A DNA stretch of 64,000 nt from Solirubrobacter soli DSM 22325 (GTDB lineage: Bacteria > Actinomycetota > Thermoleophilia > Solirubrobacterales > Solirubrobacteraceae), in assembly GCF_000423665.1 (NCBI RefSeq), contig NZ_AUIK01000009.1:62001-126000 (forward strand). The letters are read 5' to 3'. Position numbers and translations under genes: made by a program. Below are positions 36,908 through 43,987 of the stretch, in pieces (the first letter of the stretch is position 1; each line of letters opens with the position of its first letter). A model generated the notes under the pieces. That model worked only from the letters and a program-made list of their open reading frames with translations, was not told the DNA's origin and did not search any database.

Positions 36908-37066
36908 GTGCTCCAAGAGCTCTACGCCGTCGTCGCCTGCGTGCTCAGCTTCGCCATGTGCGTGCTCGTCGTCTACTTCCTGATCTCCGGCCGCAACGAC
37001 CGCGACAAGGAAGAAGAGGCGCGCGAGTACTTCGACGCGCACGGCCACTGGCCCGACGAAGCCTGA
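36908..37066 (+). CDS. Small single-pass membrane protein (52 aa)
   Basis: GTG start 6 nt after CACACT, a -10-like box. Residues 5-26 (YAVVACVLSFAMCVLVVYF) form one membrane helix; the rest is charged (NDRDKEEEAREYFDAHGHWPDEA). The shape recalls cbb3-type oxidase assembly proteins and small respiratory subunits, but no match can be claimed. It ends 7 nt before the tRNA-Glu 3' end on the other strand. Confidence 0.6.
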   Translation: MLQELYAVVACVLSFAMCVLVVYFLISGRNDRDKEEEAREYFDAHGHWPDEA

Positions 37067-37073
37067 GAAGAAG

Positions 37074-37145
37074 TACCCCCAGCGAGAATCGAACTCGCGC
37101 TACAGCCGTGAAAGGGCTGCGTGCTAACCGCTACACCATGGGGGC
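37074..37145 (-). tRNA. tRNA-Glu (anticodon TTC)
   Basis: Read leftward: acceptor GCCCCCA pairs with TGGGGGT (G-T at the first pair), D arm with TAGCGGTTAG, anticodon stem CAGCC/GGCTG with loop CTTTCAC, T arm GCGAG-TTCGATT-CTCGC. CCA not encoded. A TAGACT box lies 11 nt upstream (37157-37162). Confidence 0.95.
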
Positions 37146-37164
37146 GTAGACCGGACAGTCTAGG

Positions 37165-37911
37165 TCAGACGCTGCGAGACAGGCCGCCGTCGACGAGGAT
37201 GGCCGTTCCCGTGACGTAGGAGGCGGGCTGCGAGCACAGGAAGACCGCCGCCGCGGCGAGCTCTTCGACGGTGCCGAGCCGGCCCGCGGGGATCGCCTGC
37301 CTGGCGCGTTCCTGGGCGGCTTCGAGGGAGCCGGCGGTGTCGATCATCCGGTCGGTCGCGATCTGGCCCGGGTGGACGTGGTTGAACGTCACGCCGTCGG
37401 CGGCGACCTTGCGGGCGAGGACCTTGAAGGCGGCGACGAGGCCCGGGCGGTGGGCGTTGGAGAGCTGCAGCGCGTCGATCGGCTCGCTCGCGGCGATCGA
37501 CCCGATCGCGACGACGCGGCCGAAGCCACGCTCGCGCATGCCGGGGAGGACGCGCTCGATGATCGTCATCGGCGAGATCAGCAGGGTGCGCTGGGCGGCC
37601 TCCCACTGCTCGGTGGTGAACTCGAGCGGGTCGCCCGCGGGTGGGCCGCCGGTGTTGGCGATGTAGATGTCGATCGGGCCGAGGTCACGCTCGACCGCGT
37701 CGAGCAGCGGGCCGATCGCGGCGAGATCGTCCGAGTCGAACGCGTACCCGCGGGCGCCGATCTCGGCGGCGACCTGCTCGGCGCGGGCGGCGTCGCGCGA
37801 CGTCAGCGCGACCTTCGCGCCCTCGGCGACGAGCGCCTCGGCGATCCCACGGCCGATGCCCTTCGACGCCCCGGTGACGAGCGCGACCTTGCCGGCGAGT
37901 CCGAGGTCCAT
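37165..37911 (-). CDS. SDR-family oxidoreductase lacking the catalytic Tyr motif
   Basis: 248 aa Rossmann-fold protein. The cofactor loop TGASKGIG and the IANTGGPP segment (usual NNAG) are present, as are the active-site Ser region (VVAIGSIAA) and the C-terminal YVTGTAILVDGG. The usual YxxxK is replaced: the expected position reads LQLSNAHRPGLVAAFK. A known SDR subgroup has SNxxR here and may have lost or changed reductase activity. The adjacent upstream membrane-protein gene ends 1 nt before this ATG, so they form an operon. Confidence 0.85.
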   Translation of the reverse strand: MDLGLAGKVALVTGASKGIGRGIAEALVAEGAKVALTSRDAARAEQVAAEIGARGYAFDSDDLAAIGPLLDAVERDLGPIDIYIANTGGPPAGDPLEFTTEQWEAAQRTLLISPMTIIERVLPGMRERGFGRVVAIGSIAASEPIDALQLSNAHRPGLVAAFKVLARKVAADGVTFNHVHPGQIATDRMIDTAGSLEAAQERARQAIPAGRLGTVEELAAAAVFLCSQPASYVTGTAILVDGGLSRSV

Positions 37912-37912
37912 G

Positions 37913-38254
37913 TCAGGCCACCGCCACGCGCCGGCGCCCCGCGAGGCGCGCGCACCAGTAGGCGAAGAGCGCGACCGCGAACGGCGCGCCGAGCCAGTGG
38001 ACCCCGATCAGCACGGTGATCAGGCTCGGAATGCCCGCCAGCGCCGCGCCCGCGAGCACGGCCGGCAACGGCAGCCGCAGCACCGCGCCGGTGAACAGCG
38101 CGCACGCCGCCCAGGCGCCGGGTCCCGCGAGCCAGCCCCACGACTCGAAGAACTCGCGATCGAACGCCGCGCCCAACGCGAGCGCGACGACACCGAGCGT
38201 GAGCGCCTGCAACAGCGCCGCCCGCCAGAGCACCGAGCCGTCCATCCCGACCAT
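37913..38254 (-). CDS. Small membrane protein, unknown function
   Basis: 113 aa. About four hydrophobic helices (around residues 10-30, 42-60, 62-83 and 86-104) and a basic C-terminus (RLAGRRRVAVA). It starts at ATG 38254; ATG 38245 is an alternative. The SDR gene follows after 1 nt. No family recognised. Confidence 0.6.
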   Translation of the reverse strand: MVGMDGSVLWRAALLQALTLGVVALALGAAFDREFFESWGWLAGPGAWAACALFTGAVLRLPLPAVLAGAALAGIPSLITVLIGVHWLGAPFAVALFAYWCARLAGRRRVAVA

Positions 38255-38265
38255 GATGCCAGGCG

Positions 38266-39273
38266 TCAGTGGGGATGCCCGTGATAGGCGGGCGTCGGCG
38301 TCGGCGTCGGGGTCGGTTCCTCGGTCGGGGTCGGCGTCGGCGTCGGCTCGGGCGTCGCGGTCGGGGTCGGTTCCTCGGTGGGCGTGGGTGTGGGCGTGTC
38401 TGTCGGGGTCGGGGGCTCGGTGGGCGTCGGCGTCGGGGTCTCGGTCGGCGTGGTCGTCGGGGTGGGCGTCGGCGTGCGGGTCGGCGTCGCCGTCGGGGTG
38501 CGCGTGGGCGTCCGGGTGGGAGTCGGCGTCGGCGTCCGGCTCGGGGTCGGGCTCGGGGCGGGGCTCTCGAGGACGACCGGGCCCGGGTCGCGGACCGGGT
38601 CGCCGGGCACGACCACCGGAGAGACGGGCGGGGCGGCCGGGGCGGCCGGGTCGCCGGTCACCACGGGCGGGGCCGCCGGCGGCTTCGGCGGCGTCTCATC
38701 GCGCGCCGCGCGCTTGATCAGCGAGCAGGTCGAGCGGTGCTGGGTGGGCGTGGGGTCGTAGTCGTAGATCGCGTAGTCGCCGACCGAGACGATCTTCGTG
38801 TAGCGCGCGCACCAGGCGTAGGCCTCGGCGAACCACTCGGCGAGCGGGATCCTGCCCGTCCACCACTGCGCGTGGGGGCGGCGCATGATCTTGCGGAACT
38901 CCCCGCGGTCGCGGTTGCTGAGCACCGTGAGGTCGTAGACGTGGCCGAGCTCGTGCAGCAGCACGCCGCGCGGGTGCTCCAGGTCCTTCCTGAGATAGAT
39001 CGTGCGAGGACGGTCCGTGTACACGCAGCCTGCCGCCTTCGGGAGCCCTGGGCACCCGATGAGCTTGACCACGACCTTGCCGGTGACCGTGGGAACCAGA
39101 GACGCGTTCGCCCACGACTGCCATTGCCCGGTGAGCTTCTTCCCGCCTCCCGTGACCAGCCGCACCGCCCGATCACCTGCGGGGTCGGCCCCCCAGGCAG
39201 CGCGAAGCAGCGGGAGACCGAGCAAACCGGACAGCCCCGCCAGCACGACGACCGCGACGACCCGACGCAGCAT
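38266..39273 (-). CDS. Secreted putative metallopeptidase with long Thr-Pro repeat tail
   Basis: 335 aa from ATG 39273 (GTG 39291 would add six residues). Signal peptide VVAVVVLAGLSGLLGLPLL. A zinc site is likely: HELGH at 107-111 and Glu150 in EWFAEAY, the HExxH plus distant Glu arrangement of gluzincin-type enzymes; four Cys may pair. The last about 120 residues are Thr-Pro repeats (TPTPTRTPTRTPTATP), probably a rigid, wall-crossing or glycosylated stalk, ending YHGHPH. Similar proteins from actinomycetes are annotated only as hypothetical. The catalytic domain would face outside the cell. Confidence 0.75.
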   Translation of the reverse strand: MLRRVVAVVVLAGLSGLLGLPLLRAAWGADPAGDRAVRLVTGGGKKLTGQWQSWANASLVPTVTGKVVVKLIGCPGLPKAAGCVYTDRPRTIYLRKDLEHPRGVLLHELGHVYDLTVLSNRDRGEFRKIMRRPHAQWWTGRIPLAEWFAEAYAWCARYTKIVSVGDYAIYDYDPTPTQHRSTCSLIKRAARDETPPKPPAAPPVVTGDPAAPAAPPVSPVVVPGDPVRDPGPVVLESPAPSPTPSRTPTPTPTRTPTRTPTATPTRTPTPTPTTTPTETPTPTPTEPPTPTDTPTPTPTEEPTPTATPEPTPTPTPTEEPTPTPTPTPAYHGHPH

Positions 39274-39292
39274 CTCCGGATGATGTACCACA

Positions 39293-39320
39293 CAACAAAA
39301 TCCGGCGTGGGACTTTGTTG
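39293..39320. promoter_or_regulatory. 7-bp AT-rich dyad upstream of the metallopeptidase gene
   Basis: CAACAAA (39293-39299) and TTTGTTG (39314-39320) are perfect inverted copies 14 nt apart, unusually AT-rich here. It lies between the start of the secreted peptidase and the end of the methyltransferase gene, so it could be an operator or a weak terminator. Confidence 0.35.
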
Positions 39321-39336
39321 CGAACCGCTTTCGTGC

Positions 39337-40242
39337 TCAGAGGTCGTCGGCGAACGCGCTGGCGACCACCGCGTTGCGCGCGTCCAGGCAGGGGATGCCG
39401 TCGACGATCGGGTACACGAGGCCCTCGGCCGGACAGAACAGCTCGCCCTTGAGCGCCAGCAGCGCCTGCCGGCAACGCGGGCAGGCCCGCCACTCGGCGG
39501 GCGCCGCGGCGCCGTCGTCCTTGCGCAGCACGAGGACCGCCGTCTCGTTGACCGGGGAGATGGGGTCGCTCAGCAGCTCGTGCCGCACGATCGTCAGTCC
39601 GACCTGCTCGGCCGCCGCCGGCAACCCGCGCACGTAGCCGTGCTCCTCGACGCGCTCGCGGGTTCCCGGGCCGCCCAGCTCGTAGCCGGGCTCGAACAGC
39701 ACGAGCCAGCGGCGGGTGACCCGCGCGAGCTCGGCGAGCCCTTCGAGCTCGCGGCCTCCGTTGGGCTCGAGCGCGTGCGCCGTCCAGACGAGATCGAAGG
39801 CGTCGTCGGCGACCGGCATCGCGAACAGGTCGCCGGTGAAGAGCTCCGGCGCCGACACGCCCGCCTCCCGCGCGTGCGCCCGGCCGTGCGCGACCCGCGA
39901 CCACGCGAGGTCGAACGCCGCGACCCGCCCCGGGACCCGCGCGAGCCGGTCCAACACGGCGACGAGCGTCGTCGCCTCGCCGGTCCCGGCCTCCAGCATC
40001 GAGTCGAACTCCAACTCGTCGAGCACCCGCGCGATCGCCGCCGTGTACCGCTCGACCCGCGCGCGGTGCTCAGGATCGTCCAGCAGCCGCCGATACGTCC
40101 CGCTCTGGAGGTCGTACGAGATCAGCACGGCGTCCGCGCTGTTGCGCCCCTCTGGATCGCGCTCCCGGAACAGTCGCATGACGTTCCCGCCCTCGGCATA
40201 TGCCGATCGAGCGGCCCTCAGCGCGTCGCGATCCTCACCCAT
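39337..40242 (-). CDS. SAM-dependent methyltransferase with C-terminal zinc-ribbon domain
   Basis: 301 aa. Class I methyltransferase core: MLEAGTGEATTLVAVLDRL (motif I, residues about 82-100), AAFDLAWSRVAHG and DLFAMPVADDAFDLVWTAHALE (motif IV). Residues about 255-300 form a Trm112-like zinc ribbon (CPRCRQALLALKGELFCPAEGLVYPIVDGIPCL), seen in tRNA, rRNA and small-molecule methyltransferases. The substrate is unknown. A CACAAT box 6 nt before the ATG suggests a leaderless start. Divergent from tRNA-Val. Confidence 0.82.
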   Translation of the reverse strand: MGEDRDALRAARSAYAEGGNVMRLFRERDPEGRNSADAVLISYDLQSGTYRRLLDDPEHRARVERYTAAIARVLDELEFDSMLEAGTGEATTLVAVLDRLARVPGRVAAFDLAWSRVAHGRAHAREAGVSAPELFTGDLFAMPVADDAFDLVWTAHALEPNGGRELEGLAELARVTRRWLVLFEPGYELGGPGTRERVEEHGYVRGLPAAAEQVGLTIVRHELLSDPISPVNETAVLVLRKDDGAAAPAEWRACPRCRQALLALKGELFCPAEGLVYPIVDGIPCLDARNAVVASAFADDL

Positions 40243-40269
40243 GCCGACATTGTGACCAAATCCCGTGGT

Positions 40270-40275
40270 TATCCT
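40270..40275 (+). promoter_or_regulatory. -10 box TATCCT for tRNA-Val
   Basis: TATCCT lies 13 nt upstream of the tRNA-Val 5' end; TTGTGA at 40250 is a weak -35 candidate with a short spacer. Confidence 0.4.
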
Positions 40276-40288
40276 GAGCCCGCGGCCC

Positions 40289-40362
40289 GGGCGGTTAGCT
40301 CAGTTGGTCAGAGCGCCTGCCTTACAAGCAGGAGGTCCCCGGTTCGAGCCCGGGACCGCCCA
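40289..40362 (+). tRNA. tRNA-Val (anticodon TAC)
   Basis: Acceptor GGGCGGT (40289-40295) pairs with ACCGCCC (40355-40361). D arm GCTC/GAGC, anticodon stem CCTGC/GCAGG with loop CTTACAA, T arm CCCGG-TTCGAGC-CCGGG. CCA not encoded. Confidence 0.96.
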
Positions 40363-40376
40363 TCCACGGCCGCGGG

Positions 40377-40496
40377 TCAGGTGCAGGTGTCGCAGGCCGC
40401 GACGCGCTGGAGCGTCCCGAGGAGGTGCTGGACGTGGTGGCCGACGTCGTGGCCGACGATGTAGCCGGCGGCGAACCCGCTTCGCAGCCCGAACGC
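40377..40496 (-). pseudogene. Remnant of a neutral zinc metallopeptidase (YpfJ-like)
   Basis: About 39 codons read leftward: FGLRSGFAAGYIVGHDVGHHVQHLLGTLQRV, then a stop. In the YpfJ/KPN_02809-type zinc metallopeptidase family the corresponding block is close to AYVIAHEVGHHVQNLLG; here the HExxH Glu is Asp (HDVGH) and the rest of the protein is missing. The upstream 60 codons of the open frame do not look like that family. It lies 14 nt from the end of tRNA-Val, a common integration point, so it is probably a leftover of a lost segment. Confidence is moderate because the match is short and from memory. Confidence 0.5.
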
Positions 40497-40711
40497 GAGG
40501 GTTCGTGCGTCGTCCGGGCGGGGTGACTCAGCACCAACGTCGCGGGGAGCCGCGGCGCGCCATCGCGCGCACGACGCCCTCGTGCGGACGCGGCCGGCAG
40601 GGCGGCGCCGGGCCTGACGGTCGGGCAGGCGGGTTCGTGCCGCGGCGACGCGGCAGCTTGTGACGTGGGCGCATGGCGTCCGCATGGTTAGCGGTCCTGA
40701 ATCCGGCGCAC

Positions 40712-40727
40712 CATGTCATTTGACATG
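40712..40727. promoter_or_regulatory. Palindrome CATGTCA-TT-TGACATG upstream of propeller lipoprotein
   Basis: A perfect 7-bp inverted repeat with 2-nt centre, 74 nt before ATG 40801. It contains TTGACA, an ideal -35 box, although no clear -10 box lies 16-18 nt downstream. A dimeric repressor covering the -35 box is one possibility. Confidence 0.45.
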
Positions 40728-40800
40728 TTCGTCCGGTGCCGAACCGGCCGCCGGGGGAGTGCGTATGAGAGAACGCACACCAATGGGGAGGTCGGACGTG

Positions 40801-43164
40801 ATGCTCCGTCTCAAGTGGTCGGTCCCGCTCGTGCTGGTCCTCGGCGTCACCGCCTGCGGCGGCACGCGCTCGGCGGCGCCCGCGCCGGAACCCGGTCTCC
40901 CGCTGACGTTCGTGGAGAACCGGGGCCAGGCCGACAGGCAGGTGCGGTTCCAGGTGCGAGGGCCCGGGCATGCGTTCTACCTCACGCAACGCGAGATCGC
41001 GCTGGCGCTCGAGCGTCCGTCCGGGCTGGGCGTCGCGCTGCATCTGCGCTTCGAGCACGCCAACCACGAGGTGCGGCCGACGGGGCGCCGCCTGGCCCCC
41101 GGACCGGTGAACTACCTGCGGCCCGGAGCGACGCGGACGAACGTCCCGGCCTATGAGGAGGTCGTATATCCGGAGTTGTGGCCCGGGACGGATCTCGCGC
41201 TGCGGGGCGAGCAGGGCACGCTCAAGTACGAGTTCCGGCTCCAGCCCGGCGCGGACCCGAGCGCGATCCGGCTCGACTACAAGGGCGTCGACGGACTCCG
41301 GGTCGACCCGCAGGGCACGCTGCGGATCGACACCGCGCTCGGCGTGCTCCAGGACGCCGCGCCGGTCGCCATCCAGAACGGCCGCGTGATCCCGTCCCGC
41401 TACACGACGGACGGCACGAGCTACGGCTTCGTGCTCGGCGCGTACGACCGCACCCAACCGCTGGTGATCGACCCCGGCCTCGCCTACTCGACGCTGCTCG
41501 GCGGTTCCGCGCACGAACAAGGCGCGGCGATCGCGACCGACGCGCAGGGCAACGCGTACGTGACCGGCTTCACGCAGTCGCCGGACTTCCCGACCACCGC
41601 GGGCGCCTACGACCGGACCGGCGCGGCGAGCAACAACCTCGACGTGTTCGTGACCAAGCTCAACCCGGCGGGCACGGCGGCGATCTACAGCACCTTCATC
41701 GGCGGGACGAACTTCGACTGGGGCCGGGCGATCGCCGTGGACTCCCAGGGCAACGCGTACATCGCCGGGCAGACGAAGTCGAGCAACTTCCCGACGACGA
41801 GCAACGCGTTCGACCGCACGTTCAACGTCGACACCTGCCCACGCTGCGGGATCGACCAGTACGACGCGTTCGTGGCCAAGCTCAACGCCGCCGGCAACGC
41901 GCTGACCTACAGCACGTTCCTCGGCGGGTTCGACATCGACGACGCCCTCGCGATCGCGCTCGACGGCAACCGCAACGCCTACGTCGCCGGCCAGACCGGC
42001 TCGACCAACTTCCCGACGACCGCGGGCGCGTTCGACACGACGCCCAACGGCAGCTTCGACGCGTTCGTCACCAAGCTCAACGCCACCGGTTCCGCGCTCA
42101 CGTACTCGACCCGCCTCGGCGGGGAGGACAACGAGTTGCCCGAGGCGATCCAGGTCGACGCCCAAGGCAACGCGTTCGTCGGCGGGTCGACGCGCTCGAG
42201 CGCCTTCCCCACCACCCCTGGCGCCTTCGACACCACGCAGAACGGCGGCGCGTTCGACGAGCGCTTCGACCTCTTCGCGACGAAGCTCGACCCGGCCGGC
42301 AACGGGCTCGTCTACAGCACGTTCATCGGTGGCTCCAAGAGCGACTTCGGCGGCGACTTCGCGATCGATTCGGCCGGGAACGCCTACCTCGTCGGCAGCA
42401 GCCTCTCGACGGACTTCCCCGGCGTCGGCGGCGGGAGCTTCGCGCTCAAGCTGGACGCCACCGGCGGCGCGCTGGTCTACTCGCGGTCGCTGGGCGACGC
42501 CGGCGCGGCGGCCGTGGCGCCCACGGCCGACGGGAGCGTGTGGCTCGCCGGAGGCCGCAACGGGGACGCGTGGATCGGCCGGCTCGACGCGAGCGGGACC
42601 ACGCTCTCCGACGAGGCCACGCTGGGCGGCACGGACGGCGAGGGGGCGAGCGACATCGCCCTCGACCCCGCCGGCAACGTCCTGATCACCGGCTCCACGT
42701 TCTCGCCGGACTTCCCGACCACGCCCGGCGCCTTCGACCGCACGTGGGCGGGCGACCCGCTGATCTTCTGGGGCGACGCCTTCGTGGCGAAGTTCGGCGC
42801 GGGAACGGCCACGCCGACCCCGACGGCCACCGCGACCGCCACGGCCACGGCGACGGCGACCGCCACCGCGACCGCGACCGCGGGCCCACTCCCCGCCCCG
42901 CAACCCGTCTCCCCCGCCGCCGACGCCCGCTTCAACCCCGGCGCGACCGTCACCTTCGACTGGAGCGACGTCCCCGGCGCCACCGGCTACACGCTGCAGA
43001 TCGACGACTCGCAGTCCTTCAGCGCCCCGCTCACCCGCGAGATCACGACCGCGACCTCCACCGCGACCGTCTCGGGCCTCCCGACCACCCGCATGTGGTG
43101 GCGCGTCCGCGCCGACCAGGGCGGGACCTTCTCCTCCTCCCGGCGCTTCGAGCTCAAGAGCTGA
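40801..43164 (+). CDS. SBBP beta-propeller lipoprotein
   Basis: 787 aa from ATG 40801, 9 nt after GGGGAGG. Signal peptide with lipobox ending VTAC-GG, so lipid-anchored. Residues about 30-230 are the N-terminal domain usual in these proteins (LTFVENRGQADRQVRF, then NYLRPGATRTNVPAYEEVVYPELWPG). Six to seven SBBP repeats follow, each with a DFPTTAGAFD-like element and an AVDSQGNAYIAGQT-like element, folding as a beta propeller. A Thr-Ala dipeptide run (about 673-695) links to a C-terminal fibronectin III-like domain (TFDWSDVPGATGYTLQIDDS). Probably a surface-exposed binding protein. The 3' end overlaps the convergent hydrolase gene by 11 nt. Confidence 0.88.
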   Translation: MLRLKWSVPLVLVLGVTACGGTRSAAPAPEPGLPLTFVENRGQADRQVRFQVRGPGHAFYLTQREIALALERPSGLGVALHLRFEHANHEVRPTGRRLAPGPVNYLRPGATRTNVPAYEEVVYPELWPGTDLALRGEQGTLKYEFRLQPGADPSAIRLDYKGVDGLRVDPQGTLRIDTALGVLQDAAPVAIQNGRVIPSRYTTDGTSYGFVLGAYDRTQPLVIDPGLAYSTLLGGSAHEQGAAIATDAQGNAYVTGFTQSPDFPTTAGAYDRTGAASNNLDVFVTKLNPAGTAAIYSTFIGGTNFDWGRAIAVDSQGNAYIAGQTKSSNFPTTSNAFDRTFNVDTCPRCGIDQYDAFVAKLNAAGNALTYSTFLGGFDIDDALAIALDGNRNAYVAGQTGSTNFPTTAGAFDTTPNGSFDAFVTKLNATGSALTYSTRLGGEDNELPEAIQVDAQGNAFVGGSTRSSAFPTTPGAFDTTQNGGAFDERFDLFATKLDPAGNGLVYSTFIGGSKSDFGGDFAIDSAGNAYLVGSSLSTDFPGVGGGSFALKLDATGGALVYSRSLGDAGAAAVAPTADGSVWLAGGRNGDAWIGRLDASGTTLSDEATLGGTDGEGASDIALDPAGNVLITGSTFSPDFPTTPGAFDRTWAGDPLIFWGDAFVAKFGAGTATPTPTATATATATATATATATATAGPLPAPQPVSPAADARFNPGATVTFDWSDVPGATGYTLQIDDSQSFSAPLTREITTATSTATVSGLPTTRMWWRVRADQGGTFSSSRRFELKS

Positions 43165-43987
43165 GGAACGGCACGAGGGCGCCGGCCAGCTGGTCCGGCG
43201 CCTCCTCGGCCATGTGATGACCCGAGTCGATCCGCACCCCTGACAACGGCCCGAGCGTCCAGGCCCGCCACACCTCGACCGGGTCGCCGTACAACTCCTC
43301 GAGGTCGTCGCGCGCCGACCAGGCGATCAGCGTCGGACAGGCCACGAAGCGCGCGGCGGAACGATCGGCCGCCTCGTCGAAGCGATCGACCTCGAACCCG
43401 GCCCGGTACTCCTGCACCATCGCGCGGATGACCTCCGGATTCGTGACCGCCCGCCGCCAGTCCTCGTAGTTCTCGGGCCCCAATGCCTCAGGCGAGGCGC
43501 GATACCACGCCAGCGGGTCGCGGACGATCCAGTCCTCGGCCGGCTTGGCGGTCTGGGCGAAGAAGAACCAGTGCCACCACGACGACGCGAAGCGCTCGTC
43601 GCAGCGCTCGAGGTGCTCGAGGATCGGGATCCCGTCCATCAGCGCCAACGCCGTCACGTCGTGGTCGACGGCGAGCCGGTGCGCGCAGGGGGAGCCGCGG
43701 TCGTGGCCCACGACCGCGAACTCGGAGAACCCCAGCTCGCCCATCGTCGCCACCAGCTCCGCCGCGATCTCGCGCTTGGTCTGGCGTGGCGTACGCACGG
43801 ACTCCCCGTAGCCCGGCAGGTCCGGGCAGACGACCGTGAACCCGGCGTCCACCAAGAGCGGCGCCACCCGCCACCAGGTCGTGTGCGTCCTCGGGTGGCC
43901 GTGCAGCAGCAGGACGACCGGCCCCGATCCGCCGTGGCGCACCCGCAGGCCGCGCACCCGCTCCAGCGAGAACCCGTCGAAGAACAT
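43154..43987 (-). CDS. Alpha/beta-fold hydrolase, haloacetate dehalogenase-like
   Basis: 277 aa from ATG 43987, whose A is also the last base of the upstream stop (TGATG). Core motifs: LLLHGHPRTHTTWWRV (oxyanion hole), VVGHDRGSPCAHRLAVDH (nucleophile Asp in GHDRG), and the catalytic His in SGHHMAEEAPD. The WHWFFF segment matches the halide-pocket His-Trp of fluoroacetate dehalogenases, but the second substrate-binding Arg (DRGxR) is Pro here, so dehalogenation of haloacetate is doubtful. It could be an epoxide hydrolase-like enzyme. Coupled to the upstream RCK-channel gene. Confidence 0.82.
   Translation of the reverse strand: MFFDGFSLERVRGLRVRHGGSGPVVLLLHGHPRTHTTWWRVAPLLVDAGFTVVCPDLPGYGESVRTPRQTKREIAAELVATMGELGFSEFAVVGHDRGSPCAHRLAVDHDVTALALMDGIPILEHLERCDERFASSWWHWFFFAQTAKPAEDWIVRDPLAWYRASPEALGPENYEDWRRAVTNPEVIRAMVQEYRAGFEVDRFDEAADRSAARFVACPTLIAWSARDDLEELYGDPVEVWRAWTLGPLSGVRIDSGHHMAEEAPDQLAGALVPFLSS

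Noticed and set aside
38290..38560. Tandem short repeats taken for a CRISPR array
   Set aside because: They are codon-level Thr-Pro repeats within one protein; no regular spacers of equal size and no cas genes.
40322..40537. 71-codon leftward frame across tRNA-Val
   Set aside because: Runs through the tRNA gene and contains the translated tRNA sequence GLEPGTSCL, a well-known spurious ORF signature.
42817..42885. Alternating ACC/GCG-type run as microsatellite or recombination site
   Set aside because: It is in frame and encodes a Thr-Ala linker between two domains of the lipoprotein.
40528..42903. 791-codon leftward frame opposite the propeller lipoprotein
   Set aside because: Low-complexity shadow; the sense frame has lipobox and SBBP repeats.
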